64,000 bases of DNA from Nocardia macrotermitis (GTDB lineage Bacteria; Actinomycetota; Actinomycetes; Mycobacteriales; Mycobacteriaceae), in NCBI RefSeq assembly GCF_009604405.1, contig NZ_WEGK01000007.1:124001-188000 (forward strand). Reading direction: 5' to 3'. Shown here one piece after another: positions 50,463 through 59,438 of this stretch; within the stretch, counting starts at the first letter, position 1, and each line of letters opens with the position of its first letter. The position numbers and the translations under genes were made by a program. The notes under the pieces were generated by a model, which saw only the letters and a program-made list of their open reading frames with translations, was not told the DNA's origin and did no database searches.

Positions 50463-51221
50463 TCAGCGACCAGCCCCGATACCGTGCACCGGCGGATGCG
50501 CACCGAGCACCGCCCCGGCCAGCCCCGAGAGCACGTCGGCGGTCTGATCCCCCGGCCCGCCGTCGGTCTGCGCGGAGATGGTGAAGCCGGGACCGTAGGA
50601 AGCCGAACCCACTTGCGGCGGACCGTAATCCGACCAACCCCACTTGTTCCCGATCACGCCGGGCAGCCGCGCGGTGCCCCAGTTCTGGGCGGTGCCGTCG
50701 GCGGCGACCGGACTCGCCGTGGCCATCCAGCCCAGGATGGGCGAGCCCGGATCGGTGGTCATCTTGCGGTCCAGGAACTTCGTGATGTCGGCGGTGCTGG
50801 TGTAGGACTGCCCCCAGGTGGGACCGGAGTGGGTGGCGGGCAGGCCGTACTCGGCGGCCTCGGCGTCGATGGCGTTCGGATACTTCGCCGCGATGGCGTC
50901 GGCGGCCGAATCATCGGAGTAGCGGATCATTCGCTCCGCGAGCTGACGGTCCTGTGCGGACCGATCGCCGTGTCGCAGTGCGTAATCCACCATGTAGAGC
51001 TTCACCAGCGACAGCCCCGAACGCGACTCGGTGTCGTTGGCCGTCCCCCATTGCAGGTTCAGGAAGTCCACGCGCAGCGAGATCGAGGTGCGGCCCGGCA
51101 CACCGGGCATATCCATGCTGGTGGGAGTCGTGTTCGGTGGTACGGTATCCGCCGCGGCATGACCGGCGAACAGGAGTGTTCCGGCTGCGATCATTCCCGC
51201 CAGTACCACCCGACAGCGCAC
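50463..51221 (-). CDS. Exported beta-lactamase-like serine hydrolase
   Basis: A 252-residue protein with a signal peptide (VVLAGMIAAGTLLFAGHAAA) and a class A beta-lactamase-like domain. The motifs are SLVK near residue 70 (Ser nucleophile and Lys), SDD in IRYSDDSAAD near 101, where class A enzymes have SDN, and KWGWS near 195 in place of KTG. The altered motifs argue against true beta-lactamase activity. GTG 51221 has GAGGAGG six bases upstream. It converges with the TerD-HNH gene. Confidence 0.8.
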   Translation of the reverse strand: MRCRVVLAGMIAAGTLLFAGHAAADTVPPNTTPTSMDMPGVPGRTSISLRVDFLNLQWGTANDTESRSGLSLVKLYMVDYALRHGDRSAQDRQLAERMIRYSDDSAADAIAAKYPNAIDAEAAEYGLPATHSGPTWGQSYTSTADITKFLDRKMTTDPGSPILGWMATASPVAADGTAQNWGTARLPGVIGNKWGWSDYGPPQVGSASYGPGFTISAQTDGGPGDQTADVLSGLAGAVLGAHPPVHGIGAGR

Positions 51222-51484
51222 GACCAGCCTCCTCGAGCCACACTCCGGTTCCGTTCGGAAAGGTCCGGCGTCAACGACATTGCGGATGCGAAACGTTAGC
51301 CAGGGTAACTCGAACGGGTGGCGGCGCGGTCGGACCGAGACCCCGCGCGTGTCACGACCATTCGGCGAAGCGGGCAAACCGGTCTCCTCGAACAGTGCGC
51401 GGAGTTACGCTCGAAGACGCGTTGCGCCGGGGGCGATCGCGCCGGACGCGACGTCAGGCGAGCACACTCTCCAGAGGATCAACC

Positions 51485-52090
51485 ATGAGCGTCAGCGACG
51501 ACCGCACGGTTCAATCAACTCCCGCCATCGCCGACCCGGCACCGCTGGGTCTGGGCGCATTCGCACTCACCACATTCCTGTTATCGGCGGTGAACGCCGG
51601 GTGGGCCGGCGCCTCCACGGGCGATGCCTGGCTGGGCTACGCCTTCGCCTACGGTGGAATGTGTCAGCTGCTGGCCGGAATGTGGGAATTCCGGAACCGC
51701 AACGTCTTCGGCGCGACGGCGTTCTCCACCTACGGCGGATTCTGGATCGGCCTGGGGCTGTGGGCGAAACTGGTCGCCCCGCACGCCACGGGTGCGGGCG
51801 CATCGCACGATCTGGGCTGGATCCTGTTGGCGTTCGCCATCTTCAACACCTACATGCTGATCATGTCCAGCCAGGTGAACCTCGCGGTCTTCGCGGTGTT
51901 CCTCACCCTGGAAATCACCGAAATCCTTTTGTTCGCAGGCAATTTCGCGGGTAGCGACAGCACCGTGAAGATCGGCGGCTACGTCGGCGTGATCACCGCG
52001 CTGTGCGCCTGGTACGCATCGGCGGCGGGCGTGGCCAACGGAATCGGCGGCAAACTCAAGCTCCCGGTAGGTGCGCCGCTGGTCGCGTGA
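51485..52090 (+). CDS. Acetate uptake transporter family (GPR1/FUN34/YaaH)
   Basis: A 201-residue membrane protein with six predicted helices. The family motif NPAPLGL appears as DPAPLGLGAFALTTF near residues 18-32. GGMCQLLAGMWEFRNRNVFG and the FSTYGGFWIGLG segment are typical of YaaH/SatP proteins, which carry acetate or succinate with protons. A strong hairpin terminator follows. Confidence 0.9.
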   Translation: MSVSDDRTVQSTPAIADPAPLGLGAFALTTFLLSAVNAGWAGASTGDAWLGYAFAYGGMCQLLAGMWEFRNRNVFGATAFSTYGGFWIGLGLWAKLVAPHATGAGASHDLGWILLAFAIFNTYMLIMSSQVNLAVFAVFLTLEITEILLFAGNFAGSDSTVKIGGYVGVITALCAWYASAAGVANGIGGKLKLPVGAPLVA

Positions 52091-52140
52091 CCCCTGCCGG
52101 TGGGCGCATGCCCGACGTCACGTGATCGGCGACCGAAACC

Positions 52141-52171
52141 AGGCCGGGCCCGGTAATACCGGGCCCGGCCT
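52141..52171. terminator. Bidirectional terminator
   Basis: A 13-base perfect stem (AGGCCGGGCCCGG with CCGGGCCCGGCCT) around TAATA, between the converging transporter and carboxymuconolactone-decarboxylase-like genes. Confidence 0.8.
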
Positions 52172-52189
52172 GTCGTATATCCGAGCCGC

Positions 52190-52831
52190 TCAGCTCTCCC
52201 CGGACAGATCCGCGGACAGGTCGGCCACCGCGACGCCCTCGGGGATCTGCACCTCTTCGACGAGTTCGGGGCGGTCGTCGAATTCCAGCCGCAGCGCGCG
52301 GGCCATGGTGGCGTGCATGTCGTACATCGCGGTGATGTAGGTCAGCTGGAGGATCTCCGGATCGCTGAGATTGGCTTTGAGCACCGCGAACACCTCGTCC
52401 GGCACCCGGCCGCTGTCGTAGACCAGCCCGTCGGTGTAGGCGAGGATGGCGCGCTCGAGTTCGGAGAAGCAGTCGGCGATCTGCCAGTGCGGGATCGCGG
52501 CGATCTTCTCCTCCGCGACGCCCAGCGAACGCATCTGCTTGCAGTGCTGGGAGAACACGAACTGGCTGCCGCGGGCGTATCCGGCCCGGCTCTGGCCGAG
52601 TTCACGCAGTTTCGGATCCAGCGTCGCGTTGCGGTAGAGCGCGAAACCCTTTACCGCGTGGCGGAATACGTCCGGCGACTGAGCGAAGACGGTCCACCAG
52701 TCACCGGGGGTGGCGTGGATGGTGCCGTGGTCGACGGCCGGATCCTTGTCGGGGCCGAACAACCTGTCGTAGAAGAACAGAATCCGTTCGTCGGTGACTT
52801 CGGCACGCGGGACTTCGCGAAGACGCGGCAT
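52190..52831 (-). CDS. Carboxymuconolactone decarboxylase-like protein
   Basis: A 213-residue helical protein of the CMD/AhpD-like family. The core lies around YARGSQFVFSQHCKQMRSLG (near residues 92-111), with a Glu/Cys/His arrangement where AhpD proteins have CxxC; only one Cys is present, in SQHCKQ. Either decarboxylase-like or unknown chemistry is possible. ATG 52831 has AGAGGA upstream. It lies 41 bp behind the VOC gene in the same operon, divergent from the TetR-led genes. Confidence 0.8.
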   Translation of the reverse strand: MPRLREVPRAEVTDERILFFYDRLFGPDKDPAVDHGTIHATPGDWWTVFAQSPDVFRHAVKGFALYRNATLDPKLRELGQSRAGYARGSQFVFSQHCKQMRSLGVAEEKIAAIPHWQIADCFSELERAILAYTDGLVYDSGRVPDEVFAVLKANLSDPEILQLTYITAMYDMHATMARALRLEFDDRPELVEEVQIPEGVAVADLSADLSGES

Positions 52832-52872
52832 ATTTCGTAATCCTCTCAGGTGGTGGAGATTTCGCCGTCGGC

Positions 52873-53439
52873 CTACAGGCCGGCGGACACGGTCCGGTCG
52901 GCGGCGGTCTTGGGCTCGTGCGAGACATCCGCCTCGGTGAACTTCCGTGTCCAGCAGGCGAATTCGAGCAGCACGCCGTCGGGATCCTGGAAGTAGAACG
53001 ACCGCACGAAGGTGCCCTCGTGCACCTCGCGCGAGACGCCGCGCGGGCTGTCGTCGTGGTTGAGTACCCGGCTGACCTTGATGCCCTCGGCCGCGACCCG
53101 CTCGTAGTACTCGTCGAACAGCTCCGGCGGCACCGCGAACGCGACGTGATTCATCGATCCGACCCCGCTCAGCAGCTCGCCCTCGTCGGGCAAGCCCTTC
53201 GGCGCGGCCAGCCCGGGACTGGCATCGGGTGCGTCGGCGAGCCAGAAGAAGGCCAGGCTGTTCCCTCCCCCGCAGTCGAAGAAGAAATGCTGACCCAAGT
53301 TGCCGGGCAGTTCGATAGTCTTGATCAGCGGCATACCCAGTGTGCCCGAATAGAAGTCGATGGTTCGACGCATATCGGAACACACCAGCGCGAGATGGTT
53401 GATCCCGCCTAGTTCGTATTTCGGATTGGAGGGGCTCAT
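52873..53439 (-). CDS. VOC-family (glyoxalase/extradiol-type) protein
   Basis: A 188-residue vicinal-oxygen-chelate protein. Paired beta-alpha-beta units show metal ligands His in GGINHLALVC (near residue 15), His in SMNHVAFAVP (near 97) and Glu in PDGVLLEFACW (near 158). Such proteins are isomerases, dioxygenases or lyases acting on small oxidised compounds. GGAAGGA lies upstream of ATG 53439. It is the first gene of the minus-strand operon and faces the leaderless TetR gene. Confidence 0.85.
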   Translation of the reverse strand: MSPSNPKYELGGINHLALVCSDMRRTIDFYSGTLGMPLIKTIELPGNLGQHFFFDCGGGNSLAFFWLADAPDASPGLAAPKGLPDEGELLSGVGSMNHVAFAVPPELFDEYYERVAAEGIKVSRVLNHDDSPRGVSREVHEGTFVRSFYFQDPDGVLLEFACWTRKFTEADVSHEPKTAADRTVSAGL

Positions 53440-53496
53440 GACATTCCTTCCTGCTGTGCCGCGACCACGAACTCGCGCGGCTTCGACGCTCACAAT

Positions 53497-53530
53497 ATGA
53501 CTTGACAGTCATGTCATGTTGTTGGATAGT
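53497..53530 (+). promoter_or_regulatory. TetR promoter with overlapping operator
   Basis: TTGACA (53502-53507) and GATAGT (53525-53530) are spaced by 17 bases, placing the transcript start at about the GTG codon at 53538. The palindrome ATGACT-TGAC-AGTCAT (53497-53512) overlaps the -35 box, well placed for the TetR protein to repress itself and the divergent VOC operon. Confidence 0.65.
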
Positions 53531-53537
53531 GTGAGCC

Positions 53538-54173
53538 GTGGCGAAGTCATCTGTCAATAGCCCCGCCGCCGCGGCCGACACCCTGACCCCGCGCGGCCGC
53601 AAGACGCGGGAGGCGCTACTCGATGCCGCCCAGCGCGTCTTCGAGACGGTCGGCTTCCTGGACACCCGGGTCGAGCAGATCTCCCAGGAGGCCAACGTCT
53701 CCTACGGCACCTTCTACCGCTATTTCGAGTCGAAGGAACACGTCTTCGGGGAGCTGAGCACCCGACTGTTCGAGGATATGCACCGCCGCGAACCGACCGC
53801 GGCAGACCTCACGCCCGCCGCGAAACTCGTTGCGGCCAACCGTTCCTACTATCACGCCTATCGGCGCAACGCGCGGATGATGGCGATCGTGGAACAGGTG
53901 GCGACGTTCAACGAGGAGTTCCGGCAGCTGCGGCACGAACACCGCCGCCAGCTCACCGACCGCACCTCCAAGGCCATCGCGCGCTGGCAGACCGAGGGGC
54001 TGGTGCATCCGAAACTCGATCCCGAACTCGCGGCGCGCGTGATGGCCGCGATGGTGGAACACACCATCTATCTGTGGCTGATCCAGGGCGAGGACGCCGA
54101 CGAGAACGCCCTGCTGGACACGCTCGACCGGATGTCGGTCGGGGCGCTCGGACTCGATCCGGACGAGCGGTGA
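53538..54173 (+). CDS. TetR-family regulator
   Basis: A 211-residue TetR protein with the N-terminal helix-turn-helix (ETVGFLDTRVEQISQEANVS, YGTFYRYFESKEHVFGEL, residues about 34-75) and a helical ligand-binding C-terminal domain. The predicted transcript begins at its GTG, so translation is probably leaderless. It lies at the centre of the catabolic cluster and should respond to a CoA thioester or the pathway substrate (inference). Confidence 0.9.
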   Translation: MAKSSVNSPAAAADTLTPRGRKTREALLDAAQRVFETVGFLDTRVEQISQEANVSYGTFYRYFESKEHVFGELSTRLFEDMHRREPTAADLTPAAKLVAANRSYYHAYRRNARMMAIVEQVATFNEEFRQLRHEHRRQLTDRTSKAIARWQTEGLVHPKLDPELAARVMAAMVEHTIYLWLIQGEDADENALLDTLDRMSVGALGLDPDER

Positions 54174-54213
54174 CACATCGGCACACATCGGCGCGCCGAT
54201 TCAGGAGGTACCC

Positions 54214-55479
54214 ATGACATCCGAAGCCCACTCCCCCGCGGGCGAGCAGAGCAGCACCGCCGGACCGCTGGACGGCTACCGCGTGCTCGAACTCGGCACG
54301 CTCATCGCCGGGCCTTACTGCGGTCGCCTGCTCGGCGACATGGGCGCGGACGTGATCAAGATCGAAGCGCCGGATCGCCCCGACCCGTTGCGCGACTGGG
54401 GTCAGGCGCAGGGCGGGCACCAGTACTTCTGGGCCGTGCACGCGCGCAACAAGCGGTGCATGAGCCTGGATCTGCGCACCGACGCGGGCCGGGAGATCTT
54501 CCTGGAGCTGGCGGCCACGGCCGATGTGGTGGTGGAGAGTTTCCGGCCCGGCACGCTGGAACGCTGGGGTATCGGATACGACGAACTGGTCGCGCGCAAT
54601 CCGCGGCTGGTGCTGGCGCGGGTGTCCGGCTACGGGCAGACCGGGCCGTACGCCGCGCGTCCGGGCTACGCCTCGGTCGCCGAGGGGATCAGCGGGTTGC
54701 GGCATCTGAACGGGTTCCCCGGGCAGGCGCCGCCGCGGATGGCATTGTCGATCGGGGACAGTCTGGCCGGGCTGTTCGCGTTCCAGGGTGTGCTGGCCGC
54801 GCTGCTGGTGCGGGAGCGGACCGGGCGCGGGCAGATCGTCGACGCCGCGCTCACCGAGGCGTCGCTGGCCATCCAGGAGTCCACGGTCCCGGACTATCAC
54901 AAGACCGGACATGTGCGGCAGCCGTCGGGGACCCGGTTGGATCGGGTGGCGCCGTCGAATCTGTACCGCTCGGCGGACGGGCTGTGGGTGATCATCGCGG
55001 CCAATCAGGACACGGTGTTCCGTCGTCTGACCGCCGCCATGGAACGTCCCGGACTCGCCGACGATCCGCGCTACGTCAACCACGGGGCGCGCGGTGAGCA
55101 TCAGGACGAGCTCGACGAGCTGATCGGTTCCTGGGCAGCTGGTTTCACCGCCACCGACCTGATCGAGCGGCTCGCCGAACACGGTGTCGTCGCCGGTCCG
55201 GTGAATACCGTCGCGGAGGTTATGACCGATCCGCAGTTCGTCGCTCGCGGCATCTTCGTCGATCACGCCGATCCGTCGCTGAGCAGCGAGGATGCCGGAT
55301 TCGATCCGGTTCCGGCCAAGGGTGTCGGCGTGGTGCCCCGGCTGAGTGAGACCGCGGGCGGGGTGCGATGGGGCGGTGCGAGTCGTCCGGGGACACATAC
55401 CGACGAGGTGCTCAGCGAGGTACTCGGTTACGACGACGAGCGCCTGGTCCAACTGCGCGAGAAAGGCACGATCGCATGA
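54214..55479 (+). CDS. CaiB/BaiF-type CoA transferase
   Basis: A 421-residue class III CoA transferase, which moves CoA between carboxylic acids through an Asp-bound anhydride. Family motifs are VLELGTLIAGPYCGRLLGDM near residue 25, GADVIKIE, RNKRCMSLDLR near 80, and a conserved VVVESFRPGTLERWG. The catalytic Asp of the family should lie near 185 in the stretch just after IGDSLAGLFAFQG. AGGAGG lies upstream. The next gene starts within its stop codon (ATGA). Confidence 0.92.
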   Translation: MTSEAHSPAGEQSSTAGPLDGYRVLELGTLIAGPYCGRLLGDMGADVIKIEAPDRPDPLRDWGQAQGGHQYFWAVHARNKRCMSLDLRTDAGREIFLELAATADVVVESFRPGTLERWGIGYDELVARNPRLVLARVSGYGQTGPYAARPGYASVAEGISGLRHLNGFPGQAPPRMALSIGDSLAGLFAFQGVLAALLVRERTGRGQIVDAALTEASLAIQESTVPDYHKTGHVRQPSGTRLDRVAPSNLYRSADGLWVIIAANQDTVFRRLTAAMERPGLADDPRYVNHGARGEHQDELDELIGSWAAGFTATDLIERLAEHGVVAGPVNTVAEVMTDPQFVARGIFVDHADPSLSSEDAGFDPVPAKGVGVVPRLSETAGGVRWGGASRPGTHTDEVLSEVLGYDDERLVQLREKGTIA

Positions 55480-56375
55480 ACGCCGTCGATATCCGCGAGG
55501 TCGGCCCGCGTGACGGGTTGCAGATCGAGGAGCCGATCTCGACCGAGGCCAAGCTCGAATTCATCGATGCGCTGGTGGCCACGGGTGTGCGCCGGATCGA
55601 GGTGACGTCCTTCGTCTCGCCGCGCGCGGTGCCGTCGCTGGCCGACGCGGAAGCTGTTGCCGCCCAACTGAATCGGTGGCAGGGCGTGACGTTCTCCGCG
55701 TTGGTCGCGAGCCTGAACGGTGCGCGCCGGGCCTTGGCGGCGGGCATCAGGCAGATCGAATACGTCGTATCCGCCTCCGATGGGCACAGCCGGGCCAATG
55801 TCGGGCGGGACAGCGCGGCCTCGGTCGCGCTCATCGCGCCGATCGCCGAACTCGTGCACGAGGCGGGCGGACAGCTCGAGGTGATCGTCGCCATCGCGTT
55901 CGACTGCCCGTTCGACGGGCCGACGCCGCCGCAGCGGGTGGCCGAGATCGCCCGCAGCGCAATGGCTTCGGGGGCCGACGCGCTGGCCGTGGCCGATACC
56001 ATCGGCACCGCCTCGCCGATCCGGATGGTCGATGTGCTCGGGCGGGTCCGGGCGGCGGTGCCGGAGACCGTGCCGGGCGTCCACCTGCACAACACCCGAG
56101 GCCAGGGCCTGGCCAACGCCTGGGCCGCCTACAGTGAGGGTGTGCGCCAATTCGATTCCGCCGCAGGCGGTCTGGGCGGTTGCCCGTTCGCGCCGGGTGC
56201 CAGTGGCAATATCGCCACCGAGGAACTGGCCTACATGTTCGAGGACGGCGGGATCGCCACGGGTATCGATATCGACCGGGCCCTGAACGCGGCGCGGCTG
56301 ATCTCGGATCTGCTGGGTAAACCCGTCGCCAGCAATCTGCTCGCCGCGGGCGGCCGGTCGGTTCCGGCCCACTGA
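55476..56375 (+). CDS. Hydroxymethylglutaryl-CoA lyase family enzyme
   Basis: A 299-residue TIM-barrel lyase of the HMG-CoA lyase type, cleaving a 3-hydroxy-3-methyl acyl-CoA into acetyl-CoA and an acid. Motifs are REVGPRDGLQIEE near residue 5, the metal-binding HLHNTRGQGLANAWAA near 204 and GLGGCPFAPGASGNIATEEL near 232, with the essential Cys. It may accept a substrate other than HMG-CoA, since the neighbours are not those of leucine breakdown. It overlaps the CoA transferase by four bases. Confidence 0.9.
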   Translation: MNAVDIREVGPRDGLQIEEPISTEAKLEFIDALVATGVRRIEVTSFVSPRAVPSLADAEAVAAQLNRWQGVTFSALVASLNGARRALAAGIRQIEYVVSASDGHSRANVGRDSAASVALIAPIAELVHEAGGQLEVIVAIAFDCPFDGPTPPQRVAEIARSAMASGADALAVADTIGTASPIRMVDVLGRVRAAVPETVPGVHLHNTRGQGLANAWAAYSEGVRQFDSAAGGLGGCPFAPGASGNIATEELAYMFEDGGIATGIDIDRALNAARLISDLLGKPVASNLLAAGGRSVPAH

Positions 56376-56422
56376 CACCCGCAACGCACAGCGAATTATC
56401 CACCCCCGGAAGAGGTTCCACC

Positions 56423-56809
56423 GTGAACGAACTGGCCGATCGCTTCTTCGCCGCTGTCACCAGCGGCGACGCGACGACGCTGACCGATCTGTACGCACCC
56501 GATGCGCGCATCTGGCACAACGAGAAGAACGCCGAGGAGACCGTCCCGGAGAACCTGCGGGTGCTGCGCTGGCTGTCGCGAACGGTGGAAAACCTTCGCT
56601 ACGAGGACATCCGGCGTTATCCGCTGTCCGACGGCTTCGCCCAGCAGCACGTCGTGCGCGGTGAGCTGCCCGGTCATGGACCGCTGGAGATCCCGGCCGG
56701 AATGTTCGTGCGGGTCCAGGACGGCCGGATCACCCGGATCGACGAATACGTGGATTCGGCCGCGGTCGCGCCGCTGTACGCGGTATCCACCTCGAAGCGG
56801 GAGCAGTGA
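56423..56809 (+). CDS. SnoaL-like / NTF2-fold protein
   Basis: A 128-residue NTF2-fold protein with the typical LADRFFAAVTSGDATTLTDL YAPD start (residues about 3-26) and an end RVQDGRITRIDEYVDS. Such proteins are isomerases, dehydratases or hydrolases on polar ring compounds. GGAAGAGG lies upstream of GTG 56423. Its stop overlaps the acyl-CoA dehydrogenase start (TGATG). Confidence 0.8.
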   Translation: MNELADRFFAAVTSGDATTLTDLYAPDARIWHNEKNAEETVPENLRVLRWLSRTVENLRYEDIRRYPLSDGFAQQHVVRGELPGHGPLEIPAGMFVRVQDGRITRIDEYVDSAAVAPLYAVSTSKREQ

Positions 56810-57996
56810 TGTCGACCGTGGACCGGCCCGAAGGGCATATCGCCGAATTGACCTCGCGCATGCGGGAATTCATCGATGGTGAGGTCATCCCCCAGGAACC
56901 CGTGCTGATCCGGGACGACGCGGCCGCGACCGCGGAACTGGACCGGCTGCGCACCCGCGCCAAGGAACTGGAGCTGTGGGCGCTGGGACATCCCGCCGAA
57001 ATCGGCGGCGGCGGAGTGCCTTTCCTGGATTTCGTGTACCTCAACGAGATCATCGGCCGCTCCGAATTCGGTCAGCTGGCCGTCGGTTCGGTCTCCATGC
57101 AGGACACCCTGATGCTGCACCGGCACGGTTCGCCGGAACAGCAGCAGCGCTGGATTCCGCCCATGGTGGCCGGGGATGCGCTGCCCTCGGTCGGGTTGAC
57201 CGAGCCGGAGGTCGCCGGATCCGATCCGACTCTGATCGCCACCCGCGCCGAACTCGACGGCGACACCTGGGTCATCAACGGGCACAAGTGGTTCACCACC
57301 GGAGTCGCGCAGGCGGCCTACTGCACGGTGTTCGCGAACACCGAATCCGACTCCGTGCCACGGCATTCCCGGATCAGCGCGATCATCGTGCCCACGGACA
57401 CACCGGGTTTCGAGATCGTCCGCTCCATTCCGACCATGGGCCACGATCCGAGTGATCACTACGAGGTCCGGCTCACCGACGTGCGGGTCCCCGCCGACGC
57501 GCTGCTGGGCGAGCGCGGCAAGGGTTTCGCGGTGGCGCAGGATCGGCTCGGGCCCGGCCGGATCTTCCACTGCATGCGCTGGCTCGGGCAGGCCCAGCGC
57601 GCCTACGAGCTGATGTGCGAGCGCGCCAACACCCGGTACGCGCACGGTTCGCTGCTCGCCGAGAAGGGCGAAATCCACCGGTACATCGCGGAATCCGCCG
57701 CCGAGATCCACGCCGCCCGGCTGATGACCCTCGACGCGGCCCGCGCGATGGATGCCGGTGAGGACTACCGGGTGCGGGTCGGGCTGATCAAGTTCTGGGG
57801 TGCGCGCATGCTGCACAACGTGATCGATCGCGCCATCCAGGTGCACGGCGCGCTCGGCCTGACCGCCGACACCCCGCTCGAGCGCATGTACCGGCAGGCC
57901 CGCTACGCGCGCGTGTACGACGGGCCGGACGAGGTGCACCGGATGTCCACCGCGCGTCGCCTACTACGCTCCCCCGAGGCCGCGCCGTGGCTGTGA
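56809..57996 (+). CDS. Acyl-CoA dehydrogenase
   Basis: A 395-residue flavoenzyme that introduces a double bond into an acyl-CoA. FAD and substrate motifs are ALPSVGLTEPEVAGSDPT near residue 125, WVINGHKWFTTG near 154, and IQVHGALGLTADTPLERMYR near 344. It belongs to the ACAD10/11-like branch, which in many genomes sits beside an APH-fold kinase, as here. The phosphotransferase gene begins inside its 3' end (10-base overlap). Confidence 0.92.
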   Translation: MSTVDRPEGHIAELTSRMREFIDGEVIPQEPVLIRDDAAATAELDRLRTRAKELELWALGHPAEIGGGGVPFLDFVYLNEIIGRSEFGQLAVGSVSMQDTLMLHRHGSPEQQQRWIPPMVAGDALPSVGLTEPEVAGSDPTLIATRAELDGDTWVINGHKWFTTGVAQAAYCTVFANTESDSVPRHSRISAIIVPTDTPGFEIVRSIPTMGHDPSDHYEVRLTDVRVPADALLGERGKGFAVAQDRLGPGRIFHCMRWLGQAQRAYELMCERANTRYAHGSLLAEKGEIHRYIAESAAEIHAARLMTLDAARAMDAGEDYRVRVGLIKFWGARMLHNVIDRAIQVHGALGLTADTPLERMYRQARYARVYDGPDEVHRMSTARRLLRSPEAAPWL

Positions 57997-59372
57997 CGCC
58001 GGATTCTCCTGTGTCCGAAGAGGTTTCGCTCACAGAAGGCGTCGGCGAGGTGTTGCGGGCGGCGACCTCGCGCGCGGTCACCGAGGTGTCGCTGCGGCAG
58101 TTCACCGGCGGCGCGAGCAAGCAGGTCTACGCGGTCGATGCCCGCGACGAGACCGGTGCGTCGCTGTGTGCGGTGCTGCGCCGCGATCCCCCGGGGCACG
58201 GCGACGCCGATCGGATGCGCGCGGAGGCGGCCTGTCTGCGGGCGGCCGCCGCGGCGGGGGTGCCGGTCCCGGCCGTGCTCGCCGCCGCGGACACCGCACC
58301 CGGTATCGACGCGCCGTATCTACTGATGAACATGGTCGAGGGCGAGTCGATTCCCCGTAAGCTGCACCGTGATCCGGAGTTCGCGCCGGTGCGCGAGCGG
58401 CTCGCCGGTGACCTCGGCCGCGTGCTCGGCCTGATCCACCGCACCCCGCTGGACACCCTGGATCTGCTCGACGATCAGGATCCGCTGGAGGCGATCGAGC
58501 AGATCTACCGCGACCTGGACGAACCCCGTCCCACGGTCGAGATGGGTCTGCGCTGGCTGCGCGAACATCGCCCACCGCCGCGCCGGAAAGCGTTGGTGCA
58601 CGGCGATTTCCGGATCGGCAACTTCCTGATCACCCCGGACGGCGTGCGCGCGGTACTGGATTGGGAGCTGGCCCATCGCGGCGATCCGGTCGAGGATCTG
58701 GGCTGGTTGTGCGTGCGCGCCTGGCGATTCGGCGCCTCGGCCCCGGTCGGTGGCCTGGGCACCCGCGAGCAATTGCTGGACGGTTACGCGCAGACCACCG
58801 GATTCCGGCCCACCGCAGCGGAATTGCACTGGTGGGAGGCGTTCGGCACGCTGAAGTGGCTGGTACTGAGCAGATTTCAGGCCGAACGTCATCTCAGCGG
58901 CGAGGAACGCTCGGTGGAGTTGGCCGCGATCGGACGACGGGTCTGCGAATCGGAATACGATCTGCTGGCCGTGCTGGGCCTGTTCGACGAATCCGTCGCC
59001 GTACCAACGCCGTTCGAACCGATGGTCACGGTCCACGATCGCCCCGAACTCACCGAGATACTCGACCTGGTCGCCGAGACCCTCACCGAGGAGATCGCGC
59101 CCACCCTCACCGCCGAACAGCAGCGGCAGCGATTCCTGCTGCGGATCTGCGTCAACCTGCTGGGCACCGCGTCGCGCGAACTGCACGCCGGGCCCGCGGC
59201 CACCGACGAGGTGACGGTACTGCTCGGCGAACTCGGCTGCGACTCGGAGACCGAACTTGCCGAGCGTTTGCGTGCGGAGTCACTCTCGTACTCGGACAAG
59301 GAGATTCGTCGGGTGGTGTCGCTCGCGGTGCTGTCCCGTTTGCAGGTCGCGAATCCGCGCTACCTGAAGTAG
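57987..59372 (+). CDS. APH-fold phosphotransferase with DUF6285-like tail
   Basis: A 461-residue protein. Residues about 35-330 are an aminoglycoside-phosphotransferase-like kinase (FTGGASKQVYAV, catalytic LVHGDFRIGNF near 205, DWELAHRGDPVEDLGW near 228). The last 110 residues form a separate helical domain (LTEILDLVAETLTEEI, ICVNLLGTASREL) resembling DUF6285. With the neighbouring acyl-CoA dehydrogenase it mirrors human ACAD10/11, which process 4-hydroxyacyl-CoA via phosphorylation; the same chemistry here is an inference. GTG 57987 is the start (GTG 57993 is possible). Confidence 0.88.
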   Translation: MAVTPDSPVSEEVSLTEGVGEVLRAATSRAVTEVSLRQFTGGASKQVYAVDARDETGASLCAVLRRDPPGHGDADRMRAEAACLRAAAAAGVPVPAVLAAADTAPGIDAPYLLMNMVEGESIPRKLHRDPEFAPVRERLAGDLGRVLGLIHRTPLDTLDLLDDQDPLEAIEQIYRDLDEPRPTVEMGLRWLREHRPPPRRKALVHGDFRIGNFLITPDGVRAVLDWELAHRGDPVEDLGWLCVRAWRFGASAPVGGLGTREQLLDGYAQTTGFRPTAAELHWWEAFGTLKWLVLSRFQAERHLSGEERSVELAAIGRRVCESEYDLLAVLGLFDESVAVPTPFEPMVTVHDRPELTEILDLVAETLTEEIAPTLTAEQQRQRFLLRICVNLLGTASRELHAGPAATDEVTVLLGELGCDSETELAERLRAESLSYSDKEIRRVVSLAVLSRLQVANPRYLK

Positions 59373-59394
59373 ACAACCCGCCCGTCGTCGAACA

Positions 59395-59428
59395 AGCAGC
59401 GCCCGGCTTCGAAAAGCCGGGCGCTGCT
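59395..59428. terminator. Bidirectional terminator
   Basis: A 15-base perfect stem (AGCAGCGCCCGGCTT with AAGCCGGGCGCTGCT) and a CGAA loop, between the converging phosphotransferase and P450 genes. Confidence 0.85.
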
Positions 59429-59438
59429 GTCAGCAGAT

